From Saprospiraceae bacterium (GTDB lineage Bacteria; Bacteroidota; Bacteroidia; Chitinophagales; Saprospiraceae), in NCBI GenBank assembly GCA_022448995.1, contig JAKVCT010000014.1:1-41906 (forward strand): a stretch of DNA of 41,906 nucleotides, in the 5' to 3' direction. Of this stretch, positions 1 to 7,993 are shown piece by piece (positions within the stretch are counted from its first letter, which is position 1; the number at the start of each line of letters is the position of its first letter). A model generated the notes under the pieces. That model ran no database searches. It saw only the letters and a list, made by a program, of their open reading frames with translations, and was not told where the DNA came from. A program made the position numbers and the translations under genes.

Positions 1-77
1 TCACGAGGCTTTTTAACAAAGTGCAGCGCAAAAAGGCTGATTGAATTAAATACAAATTAATTGTGGCTATCTACTTA
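1..77. repeat. Left copy of a 77-bp inverted dispersed repeat
   Basis: The first 77 bases are the reverse complement of 10181-10257 with a single mismatch (position 43). The match stops sharply at 77/78 on the murC side. The other end may run off the left edge of the window, because the match is still perfect at base 1. It contains no reading frame of note and sits about 60 bases upstream of murC. It is intergenic in both places, so it is probably a dispersed non-coding repeat rather than a gene fragment. Confidence 0.9.
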
Positions 78-109
78 AATAGAGGTTGTTTAAATAAGTA
101 AGTAGATAG
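67..109. repeat. 11-bp inverted repeat upstream of murC
   Basis: Bases 67-77 (CTATCTACTTA) and 99-109 (TAAGTAGATAG) are perfect inverted repeats separated by 21 bases, 26 bases upstream of the murC start. The left arm is the last part of the 77-bp repeat, so the hairpin may belong to a larger element. There is no T-run, so it is not an obvious terminator. A regulatory role is only a guess. Confidence 0.5.
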
Positions 110-135
110 ATAACTTCACAATATAGCTATCAAGG

Positions 136-1497
136 ATGAAAGATTTAGATCAACTTCAAGTAGTTTATTTCGTAGGTATTGGAGGAATTGGAATGAGTGC
201 ATTAGCACGCTATTTTAGGCACTTAGGTATGACGGTGTATGGATATGACCGTGTACAAACTCGGTTGACCCATCAGCTCAGCCAAGAAGGTATGCAAATT
301 CATTATGAAGACAATCCAGATTTGATTCCTAAAGGAATTGATTTGGTGGTATATACGCCTGCTATTCCAGCTACACACCAAGAATTGAGCTACTTTCGAG
401 CCAATAACTACATCTTGAAAAAGAGAGCAGAAGTCTTAGGAATTATTTCTAAGCATCGCAAGACCATTGGTGTAGCAGGAACACATGGCAAAACTACAAC
501 TAGTTCTATGCTCACCCATTTACTGCGAGAATCAGGTATTGATTGTACTGCATTTTTAGGTGGAATTTCCAGTAATTTGAATTCCAATTTTGTAGCAGGA
601 AATTCTGAGTGGGTTGTCATGGAAGCAGATGAATTTGATCGTTCATTTCTGCATCTACATCCACATATTTCTATTATTACTTCCATGGATGCTGACCATT
701 TAGATATCTATGGAGATAAAGACAGTTTAGAAGCTACCTTTCATCAGTATGCTCAACAAACACAAGAACAATTATATCATCATCATAGCTTATCTATCAA
801 TAAGGAAGTGAATTCAGATATTCAATGGAAAAGTTATGGTATAGATGCTGGAGAGTATACAAGTACGAATATTCATTACAGAGCTAAAACACGTTTTGAC
901 TATAAACATCCTGATTTGGTACTAGATCATCTAGAAACCTTGATGCCAGGAAAACATAATATAGAAAACTTGACTGCTGCAATTAGTGTAGCAATTGAAT
1001 TGGGTGCAGATCTTGAAGCTTTGCGCAAAGCCATTGCGAGTTTCAAAGGTATCCAAAGACGTTTTGAGTTTGTGCGTGTAACCGATCAATATACTTTTAT
1101 TGACGATTATGCACATCATCCTAGTGAGTTAAGTGCAGCTATACAAGCAACTAGAGCATTATATCCTAATCGAAAAATAACAGGTATTTTTCAACCTCAT
1201 TTATACAGCCGAACTCAAGATTTTTCAGCAGGTTTTGCAAAAGCCTTAGATCTTTTGGATGAAGTTATTTTATTAGATATTTATCCTGCCCGAGAACTAC
1301 CTATCGAAGGAGTTGACTCTGGATTGATCTATAGACAAATGAAACTAAAGCACAAGCTTCTGATCAATAAAAAAGAATTATTGGCTACTTTAAAGAATTA
1401 TAGTCCAGATGTCCTCTTGAGTTTGGGTGCTGGAGATATCGGTGCGATGGTAAAAGATATTGCTAATTTCTTAGATGGTCACTTCATCAAAAAATAA
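136..1497 (+). CDS. murC: UDP-N-acetylmuramate--L-alanine ligase MurC
   Basis: MurC is the cytoplasmic ATP-dependent ligase that adds L-alanine to UDP-N-acetylmuramate, the first amino-acid step of peptidoglycan precursor synthesis. The N-terminal nucleotide-sugar fold begins with FVGIGGIGMS (residues 12-21), the Mur-ligase ATP loop GTHGKTT is at 115-121, and a central DADHLDIYGD segment and a DDYAHHP motif follow in the usual order. Length (453 aa) is normal for the family. The ATG at 136 places the glycine-rich motif at the expected distance from the N terminus. It is the first gene of a murC-ftsQ-ftsA-ftsZ series. murG, usual neighbour upstream in many bacteria, is not in the 135 bases available here. 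Confidence 0.97.
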   Translation: MKDLDQLQVVYFVGIGGIGMSALARYFRHLGMTVYGYDRVQTRLTHQLSQEGMQIHYEDNPDLIPKGIDLVVYTPAIPATHQELSYFRANNYILKKRAEVLGIISKHRKTIGVAGTHGKTTTSSMLTHLLRESGIDCTAFLGGISSNLNSNFVAGNSEWVVMEADEFDRSFLHLHPHISIITSMDADHLDIYGDKDSLEATFHQYAQQTQEQLYHHHSLSINKEVNSDIQWKSYGIDAGEYTSTNIHYRAKTRFDYKHPDLVLDHLETLMPGKHNIENLTAAISVAIELGADLEALRKAIASFKGIQRRFEFVRVTDQYTFIDDYAHHPSELSAAIQATRALYPNRKITGIFQPHLYSRTQDFSAGFAKALDLLDEVILLDIYPARELPIEGVDSGLIYRQMKLKHKLLINKKELLATLKNYSPDVLLSLGAGDIGAMVKDIANFLDGHFIKK

Positions 1498-1714
1498 TAC
1501 GATAGAACTGAGTAGCTCTTCTAAAAGAAAGTGTAAAGCCTTACTCTTTTGAATATTCTTATTTGAATAGAAGACGCTAATCTATCCGATTTAAATCTAG
1601 AAGAAAAGCATTTTTTTGCACAAAAAGCAAGATTAAATTTGGAAATAAGGAACATTGCACAGATTTTTATGGTTTGGAACTAAATATGTTATTAAAAAAT
1701 ACTAATTTGTAATC

Positions 1715-2533
1715 ATGAAAGTACATCCCAAACGAATAAGTTGGATTGTCCAGCGACTCTCGAAAGGCTTGGGGGTGCTTATTTTACTATTTGTAATCAT
1801 TGCTGCCATTCGACACAAGCAAACAAGCAAGGTAAAAAATATTGTTATTGAGATTGAGAAGAATGAAGCAAAAAGCAAATTTGTTACACAAGAAGACGTA
1901 CTAGAAGCAATTACAGCCGAAAATGGTGGCACCATAGAAGGTAAAGCCATTGGAGAGATACAGGTCAATAAATTAGAAGAAGTTTTAGAGAAAAAAAATA
2001 TTTATATAAAGCAGGCACAGGTTTATATAGATGCACTCAACACCGTTAACATTCACGTCAAACAGCGTGTTCCCATTATGCGAGTTTGCGATATGAATGA
2101 TGAAACTAGTGGGTATTATCTAGATTCAGATGGTGTTCGCGTAATGGCAAGTGATAAAACTAGTAGACAATATCCTGCTAGAGTAGTTGTCGTAACAGGG
2201 GCTATAGGGCATTATACCGAAAACTACTTAGAAGCAAAAGACAATAAACTGAAAAAGTTATTTAATCTTGTGAAATTCATTCAAAAAGATCCGTTCTTAG
2301 ATGCACAGATTGAACAAATCCATATGGTCTATTCTGGTGATGTGATCTTAACCCCTAAGTTGGGTGACCACTCTATCCATTTTGGGATGCCTGATGAACA
2401 TATTGAGGATAAGTTCGATCGGCTGAAGGTATTCTACAAAGAAGGTCTCTCACGTATGGGTTGGAATGAATACAAGTCTATTAGCTTGGCTTACAAGGGA
2501 CAAGTAGTAGGCAAAAAACATAAGAAAAAATAG
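1715..2533 (+). CDS. ftsQ: Cell division protein FtsQ
   Basis: This is a 272-aa bitopic inner-membrane protein of the divisome. A short positively charged N terminus is followed by one transmembrane segment (about residues 18-33) and an extracytoplasmic domain, the architecture of FtsQ/DivIB. The periplasmic part contains the POTRA-like region and the VNIHVKQRVPIMRV strand with the following YYLDSDGV motif typical of Bacteroidota FtsQ. FtsQ links early Z-ring proteins to FtsL/FtsB and septal peptidoglycan synthesis. Its place between murC and ftsA agrees with the call. The 217-base gap before it is larger than usual for this cluster and holds no convincing promoter. Confidence 0.93.
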   Translation: MKVHPKRISWIVQRLSKGLGVLILLFVIIAAIRHKQTSKVKNIVIEIEKNEAKSKFVTQEDVLEAITAENGGTIEGKAIGEIQVNKLEEVLEKKNIYIKQAQVYIDALNTVNIHVKQRVPIMRVCDMNDETSGYYLDSDGVRVMASDKTSRQYPARVVVVTGAIGHYTENYLEAKDNKLKKLFNLVKFIQKDPFLDAQIEQIHMVYSGDVILTPKLGDHSIHFGMPDEHIEDKFDRLKVFYKEGLSRMGWNEYKSISLAYKGQVVGKKHKKK

Positions 2534-2674
2534 ACTTTGATAACGAAGTTCTTTTAAGAATAGATTCGAGTAATCTCTTCAGTATTATTCAGTAACTTCT
2601 ATTGATAGTTCACAGCTTTTGCCGTTTGGAAACACAAAATAGATCACATTAAATCGCAAAGAAATAGAATAAAG

Positions 2675-3991
2675 ATGAACGAATCAGAAATCGTAGTAGC
2701 GCTTGACATAGGAACCACAAAAATTTGCGCTATCGCAGGTAGAAAAAATCAACATGGTAAATTAGAGATCCTTGGAATGGGCAAAGTAGATTCTACGGGA
2801 GTATTGAGAGGAGTTGTATCCAATATTGAAAAGACCGTAAAAGCTATTTCTGATGCGGTGAACGAAGCAGAACGCCGTTCAGGAGTAGAAATTAATGTTG
2901 TGAATGTAGGTATTGCTGGACAGCATATCAAGAGCTTGCAACACCGAGGAATCTTGACTAGACATAGCATCCATGATGAAATCTCTAAAGAGGATATTGA
3001 AGACCTAGTCTCAGATATGTACAAATTAGTTTTGCCCCCAGGTGATAAGATTTTGCATGTGATTCCCCAAGAATACATTGTAGATAATGAGCAAGGAATT
3101 TTAGATCCTATTGGTATGTCTGGAATTCGCCTAGAGGCTAACTTTCATATTATTACAGGGCAAATCACAGCAACCAAAAATATCTTCAAATGTGTAGAAA
3201 AAGCAGGTTTGGAAATGGAAAATCTTACCTTAGAACCTATTGCCTCTTCTATGGCAGTATTGAGTGAGGAAGAGATGGTAGCAGGTGTCGCTTTGGTAGA
3301 TATTGGAGGAGGAACTACAGATTTGGCAATCTTCCACGAAGGTATTATTCGCCATTCTGCTGTGATTCCTTTTGGTGGTAATGTAATCACTAAAGATATC
3401 AAAGAAGGATGTAACGTAATGAATAATCAAGCTGAGCAATTGAAAGTAAAGTTTGGTTGTGCTTTGGCAGAAGAGATCAAAGAAAACCGTATCATCACAA
3501 TCCCTGGGCTGAGAGGAAGAGCACACAAGGAAATCTCTGAAAAGAATTTGGCTCGTATTATTCAAGCTCGTGTAGAAGAAATTTTTGATCATATTTATTG
3601 GGAAATCAAACGCTTTGGTTTTGAGCGTAAATTGATTGGTGGTATTGTCTTGACTGGTGGTGGTGCTTTGTTGAAAAATCTCACTGAACTGGTAGAATTA
3701 CATACAGGTATGACTGCTCGTTTGGGGGTTCCTACAGAACATTTGGCTCATGGCTATGAAGCAGAGGTCACTAGCCCAATCTACTCTACTGCTATCGGAT
3801 TGATCCTCAAGGGAATAGAAGAAAGTAATGAAGATGCTGGTTATCTAGATGTTTCTGACAACTATTCAAATTCCAAAACTTCTTCTTCTAAAAAAGAACC
3901 TCAACAAACTAGCTCTAAATCAAAATGGTATGAGCGTTTGTTCAAGAAGACAAAAGAGTGGTTTGAGGCTGAACCTAATAACGATCTATAA
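2675..3991 (+). CDS. ftsA: Cell division protein FtsA
   Basis: FtsA is the actin-like ATPase that anchors FtsZ to the membrane. Phosphate-1 motif ALDIGTTKICAIAG is at residues 9-22, phosphate-2 motif DIGGGTTDLA at 209-218, and the adenosine motif GGIVLTGGGALL near 330-340. The last 24 residues (from about 415) form a basic amphipathic helix containing WYERLFKKTKEWF, the membrane-targeting sequence. Length is 438 aa, within the family range. It follows ftsQ by 141 bases and precedes ftsZ by 319 bases, so FtsA and FtsZ are probably not translationally coupled here. Confidence 0.97.
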   Translation: MNESEIVVALDIGTTKICAIAGRKNQHGKLEILGMGKVDSTGVLRGVVSNIEKTVKAISDAVNEAERRSGVEINVVNVGIAGQHIKSLQHRGILTRHSIHDEISKEDIEDLVSDMYKLVLPPGDKILHVIPQEYIVDNEQGILDPIGMSGIRLEANFHIITGQITATKNIFKCVEKAGLEMENLTLEPIASSMAVLSEEEMVAGVALVDIGGGTTDLAIFHEGIIRHSAVIPFGGNVITKDIKEGCNVMNNQAEQLKVKFGCALAEEIKENRIITIPGLRGRAHKEISEKNLARIIQARVEEIFDHIYWEIKRFGFERKLIGGIVLTGGGALLKNLTELVELHTGMTARLGVPTEHLAHGYEAEVTSPIYSTAIGLILKGIEESNEDAGYLDVSDNYSNSKTSSSKKEPQQTSSKSKWYERLFKKTKEWFEAEPNNDL

Positions 3992-4120
3992 ACAAGTGAA
4001 AATTACGCTCTAATTAATAAACTGATAATCAATAGGTTAAACAGAATTATCTTAAAGAACTATTCTAATCTATCTCTTTGATAGTCAATTTATTATAATA
4101 GGTAATCTAATCTATCGTTC

Positions 4121-4151
4121 TTGGATCTAAAGAATAAAATTTGTACATTTG
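4121..4151 (+). promoter_or_regulatory. Candidate sigma-A(Bfr)-type promoter for ftsZ
   Basis: TTG at 4121-4123 and TACATTTG at 4144-4151 are separated by 20 bases. This fits the TTG / TAnnTTTG pattern known for the primary sigma factor of Bacteroidota. It would start transcription near 4158, giving ftsZ its own promoter and a leader of about 150 bases inside the 319-base ftsA-ftsZ gap. A small hairpin (4250-4255 with 4269-4274) lies in that leader. I see no small reading frame in the gap. Confidence 0.6.
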
Positions 4152-4310
4152 CAGATCTATTGTTCTAATTTATTATTCCACTAGAGTTAGAACCCAGAGT
4201 GTAGAACAAGTACAAATATAAAATAAGTGGTGTTACTGAAATTTTCTAGAACTCAGCAAAAGTTTTTTTGAGTTAAAAACACTGCTAAACAGAGATAATG
4301 TTAAAAAATT

Positions 4311-5732
4311 ATGCAATTTAATATACCGGATGATTCTCATCAAATAATAAAAGTGATTGGTGTAGGTGGTGGTGGTAGTAATGCAGTTTCTTATATGCAT
4401 AATCAGGGTATTGTAGGGGTAGATTTTGCGATCTGTAATACTGATAACCAAGCTATGAATATGAGCAAAATCCCTACTCGTATTCAGCTAGGCCCTAGCC
4501 TGACTGAAGGTAGAGGTGCAGGATCTAAACCCATCATTGGCCGCGAAGCTTGTATAGAGTCACTAGAAGAAATCAAAGGCTTTTTTAACTCTACCAAAAT
4601 GTTATTTGTAACTGCTGGTATGGGTGGAGGAACAGGAACAGGTGCTGCTCCAGTTATTGCTAAAGCAGCAAGAGAAGCAGATATTCTTACAGTTGGGATC
4701 GTGACCATGCCATTTGCTTTTGAAGGTCGCAGAAGAATGAAACAAGCATTGGAAGGAATTTCGGAGTTGAAACAAAATGTAGATACTTTGATTGTTATTT
4801 CTAATGATAAGTTGCGTAAAATTTATGGTAATCTGAGTCTAGGAGATGCCTTCTCTAAAGCAGATGATATTTTAACTACTGCTGCTAAAGGTATTGCAGA
4901 AATTATTACGGTACCAGGGTATGTAAATGTGGACTTTGAGGATGTGAATACTGTAATGAGAGATTCGGGTGTAGCTGTTATGGGTACAGCAGTCATGGAG
5001 GGAGAAGATAGAGCTAGACGTGCTGTTGAGGCAGCATTGCAGTCGCCACTATTAGAAGATAATGAAATCAAAGGTGCTAAACATATCTTATTGAATATCA
5101 CTTCTGGTACTAAGGAAGTAACCATGGATGAGGTTTTTGAGATCACGGAATATGTCCAAGAAGAAGCTGGTTATGGTACAGACTTGATCTGGGGGAACTG
5201 TTATGATGAAAACCTAGGTGAGAAATTATCTGTTACCGTCATAGCTACAGGTTTTGAAACAAATAAGAGTAAGATCAAGGAACAGCATGAAAATATGCGT
5301 CCAAAAGAGAATGTAAATGCTAAGCAGATTCGCGTCTCTTTAGATGATGATCTTGATAACAATTCACGCAAGAATTATAGCTCTGGGAATACAGGATTTA
5401 ATCCAAAGTTTGAGCAAGACAATCAAAAAAAAACACCAAAATATTCAATAGAGGCTCAAGATCCTTATATTGAGAAAAAAAAGGTGGATAAAGCAAAGGA
5501 AGAGACGGAAGAAAAAGAAGATCGTCGTCATCGCTTAAGAAATATGAGCGTCAAACTGAATGATCCTGAACGAATTAACGAATTGGAAAATCAACCTGCT
5601 TATCTCCGTAGAGGGGTTCGTCTAGATGAGGTTACACCTTCTACAGAACAGAATTCATCAAAGTGGACGCTTTCTGATGATGATGAGCCGGAATTAAAAG
5701 ATAATTCATTTCTACATGATAATGTAGATTAA
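4311..5732 (+). CDS. ftsZ: Cell division protein FtsZ
   Basis: FtsZ is the tubulin-like GTPase that forms the Z ring. The nucleotide-binding GVGGGGSNAV motif is at residues 17-26 and the tubulin signature GMGGGTGTG at 103-111, followed by a complete core domain to about residue 320. A charged, low-complexity linker follows. The conserved tail PAYLRR is at 429-434. It is followed by a further ~40 residues ending in NSFLHDNVD (465-473), a second conserved tail segment seen in FtsZ of this phylum. Length is 473 aa. A promoter candidate lies in the upstream gap and a strong terminator follows 43 bases after the stop, so ftsZ ends the division cluster. Confidence 0.98.
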   Translation: MQFNIPDDSHQIIKVIGVGGGGSNAVSYMHNQGIVGVDFAICNTDNQAMNMSKIPTRIQLGPSLTEGRGAGSKPIIGREACIESLEEIKGFFNSTKMLFVTAGMGGGTGTGAAPVIAKAAREADILTVGIVTMPFAFEGRRRMKQALEGISELKQNVDTLIVISNDKLRKIYGNLSLGDAFSKADDILTTAAKGIAEIITVPGYVNVDFEDVNTVMRDSGVAVMGTAVMEGEDRARRAVEAALQSPLLEDNEIKGAKHILLNITSGTKEVTMDEVFEITEYVQEEAGYGTDLIWGNCYDENLGEKLSVTVIATGFETNKSKIKEQHENMRPKENVNAKQIRVSLDDDLDNNSRKNYSSGNTGFNPKFEQDNQKKTPKYSIEAQDPYIEKKKVDKAKEETEEKEDRRHRLRNMSVKLNDPERINELENQPAYLRRGVRLDEVTPSTEQNSSKWTLSDDDEPELKDNSFLHDNVD

Positions 5733-5774
5733 AAATATAACATGGCAAGTAAGCACATGTAAGTTGTTGAAAAC

Positions 5775-5808
5775 AAGTGGCTTTCCCTAAACAGGAAGCC
5801 ACTTTTTT
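5775..5808 (+). terminator. Rho-independent terminator after ftsZ
   Basis: Bases 5775-5783 (AAGTGGCTT) pair perfectly with 5796-5804 (AAGCCACTT), with extra CC/GG pairing inside, and a run of six T begins at the end of the stem. It lies 43 bases after the ftsZ stop and marks the end of the murC-ftsZ series. Confidence 0.9.
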
Positions 5809-6117
5809 ATTTGGGGAGTTTATCTTCTCTCACTTTTTAACATCCTTTGTAAGTTTGTGCCATGAGGCACTAAAGCAGAGCAAAAGAAAAGGTGCTCCCT
5901 GAAAGGATCAATAAAGTGAACACCTTTGTTATGGATATTTTGCAAAAGCATCATTAAAATCTAAGGCAAATACCTTTATCTACTTACTTAAAAACTCAAC
6001 TCAATATACATGATAAATAGCCTTATTGGGGAAGTGTCTAAAAATTCCTAAAATAAAATTGTGTTGGTGCTAGCTTTTTCCTAAAAATATTTGCTTAACT
6101 TGCCGGTGGACATCTTA
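5809..6117. other. Gene-free stretch after ftsZ with small hairpins
   Basis: No coding sequence is seen here. A short hairpin GTGCC-ATGA-GGCAC lies at 5857-5870 and a looser one (AAAGGTG pairing with CACCTTT) spans about 5897-5935. Neither matches a non-coding RNA family I recognise. The remainder of the gap to the next gene holds a 166-bp dispersed repeat (6118-6283) and AT-rich sequence. Confidence 0.4.
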
Positions 6118-6283
6118 CTTAAGTAAAAAGACAAAAATACTCGTAGAATAGATTTAGAATGATCTAAGTCAGATTCAAGGAGCAGAACAGAGCTGTAGCG
6201 CACTACAGTGAGGCTCTATGAAGCGTAAAATGGCTTAAAATCGGCTAAAGATAACTACCAGAATATTTGGACTGTTACTTAAT
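6118..6283 (+). repeat. 166-bp MITE-like dispersed repeat, copy A
   Basis: This segment aligns without gaps to 12837-13002, about 87% identical by my count (21 differences). The two ends are imperfect inverted repeats: it starts CTTAAGTAA and finishes GTTACTTAAT, with further matching (GACAAA against TTTGGAC) inside. The centre holds a hairpin, CTGTAG-CGCA-CTACAG (6193-6208). It has no coding capacity. Size, terminal inverted repeats and intergenic position resemble a miniature inverted-repeat transposable element, but no partner transposase is in the window. Confidence 0.8.
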
Positions 6284-6449
6284 ACACTGTAGCAAACGTT
6301 AGTGTATTCTATTTTATACTTAGCCAACTGGTTTTCTAGAGATTACATTATGAATGTTATTTAAAAATCCCTAACTACTTATATCATAAGTACTTAAATA
6401 CTAATTTATAATTAGTGAATGTCTAGATAACCCAAACTGTACAATTCTC

Positions 6450-7982
6450 ATGAAGTTTTCTAATGACCTTTACCAACTCATTCGATCGCTTAATCAATCC
6501 GAAAAACGATACGTAAAACTTCTTGCTAAAGCCTTTACTAGCAAGGGGACAGAGAACCAATTGGCACTTTTTGATGCTTTTGATCAACAAACAACTTATG
6601 ATGAGTTAGCTATTCGAAAAGCTTTTGAAGATCGTATCCCTGCGCGCAATTTCCATGTTGCCAAAAATCGTCTGTACAATCTTATTCTGCGTGGTCTGTA
6701 TATGTTTCACTCCAAGAGTTCTAAACGAGAAAAGATTAATCAAATGATCTTTCAAGCAGATATACTACGCCAAAAGGGATTGTACAAACAGTGTGATGTC
6801 TTGCTACAAAAGGCACATCAATTAGCCATGAAAGATGAATATTTTGCACATGGGGTCTATGCCTTAGAGCGCAAAACGGCTTCCTATATGGATCAACGTA
6901 ATGTGCAAAAAATAAAAAAATACCTAGATGACAATCTACAAGAGGAATTAGACTTGATTGAACAATTTAGGAATGATCGTATTTATAATTTTCTCGAACT
7001 CAAAACCCTGTTTATAACCCATAAAAAACAAATGGCTCGAAGCCAAGAACAGTTGGACATGATCAAAGAGATCAAAAAGCATCCTTTATTACAAGACGAA
7101 TCGCAGGCTAAGTCCAAGCGTTCTAGAGATACTTTTTGGTTCTTAAATGGTTTTATCTGTCGTTATGAAGGAGACTATGACTCTGCCTGTAGTTATTGGG
7201 CTCATTTTGTAGAGGAACATGAAAAACGAGATAAGATCTCTAAAGAACTGATGCCACAATATGTTGCAGATCTCAATAATCTGATGTTTTTACAAGGAGA
7301 AGCTAAAAAGTTTGAGGAAGCTCTAAAAAATAGAGATAAATTAGAAGCTCTACTAGAACATCCCAATGTCAAGGGTGATTTGCATATGATGCTCCGAATC
7401 CAAGAACGTGTTATTGAGTTTATGCTAGATTATTATATCAATAGCTATCAGTATAGTAAAGGATTAGACTATGTAAATACACATTTGGATGAAATCCAGC
7501 AACTTTATCCCAATGTAGGGCATTTTAGACAGCTTGTTTTTGATTATAATATCGCTTGTCTCATGATCTGCAATGGCAAGGCTGAAGCTGCTAGTAACTG
7601 GCTGGATAAGGTATTTGCCAATAAACTCATCAAGGAACATGAATATATTTATGCAGGTGCAATGATTCTCAACCTAATTACTCATTTTGAACTTGGTAAT
7701 TATCAGTTTTTAGAATCTCTAATTCTAAATACCTACAGAATGATGTATAAACGGAAATTATTGTATAAGAGCGAGAAAATTATATTTAAGTATTTGCGTA
7801 AATATCTCAAAATGCATTCTGGAAAAGAACTTATGCAGTCTTTTCATAATCTGAAAGCAGAGCTACAAGCTACACAAGAAGATCGCTTCGAGCAATTCTT
7901 CTTAGGTAAACTAGATCTTAATATTTGGATTGATAGTAAAATACAAGAAACATCTATGGCAAAAGTTGTCTTAAATAAATAA
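6450..7982 (+). CDS. Hypothetical helical-repeat protein
   Basis: This is a 510-aa protein with no signal peptide and no membrane segment, so probably cytoplasmic. It is rich in amphipathic helices and looks like an array of TPR/alpha-solenoid repeats. The N terminus (KFSNDLYQLIRSLNQSEKRYVKL) is a helix typical of a Bacteroidota-specific family of unknown function. Repeat-like helices continue to about residue 450. No catalytic motif is visible. A role as a protein-protein scaffold is plausible from the fold but not shown. It is followed 11 bases later by the TPM-domain gene, so the two are probably co-transcribed. Upstream lies a 717-base gap carrying a dispersed repeat. Confidence 0.85.
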   Translation: MKFSNDLYQLIRSLNQSEKRYVKLLAKAFTSKGTENQLALFDAFDQQTTYDELAIRKAFEDRIPARNFHVAKNRLYNLILRGLYMFHSKSSKREKINQMIFQADILRQKGLYKQCDVLLQKAHQLAMKDEYFAHGVYALERKTASYMDQRNVQKIKKYLDDNLQEELDLIEQFRNDRIYNFLELKTLFITHKKQMARSQEQLDMIKEIKKHPLLQDESQAKSKRSRDTFWFLNGFICRYEGDYDSACSYWAHFVEEHEKRDKISKELMPQYVADLNNLMFLQGEAKKFEEALKNRDKLEALLEHPNVKGDLHMMLRIQERVIEFMLDYYINSYQYSKGLDYVNTHLDEIQQLYPNVGHFRQLVFDYNIACLMICNGKAEAASNWLDKVFANKLIKEHEYIYAGAMILNLITHFELGNYQFLESLILNTYRMMYKRKLLYKSEKIIFKYLRKYLKMHSGKELMQSFHNLKAELQATQEDRFEQFFLGKLDLNIWIDSKIQETSMAKVVLNK

Positions 7983-7993
7983 GTAAATTATCC

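Noticed and set aside
6118-6283. Small RNA gene of a known family (6S, tmRNA or SRP)
   Set aside because: The segment occurs at least twice with terminal inverted repeats and lacks the conserved cores of these RNAs, so a mobile-type repeat is the better explanation.
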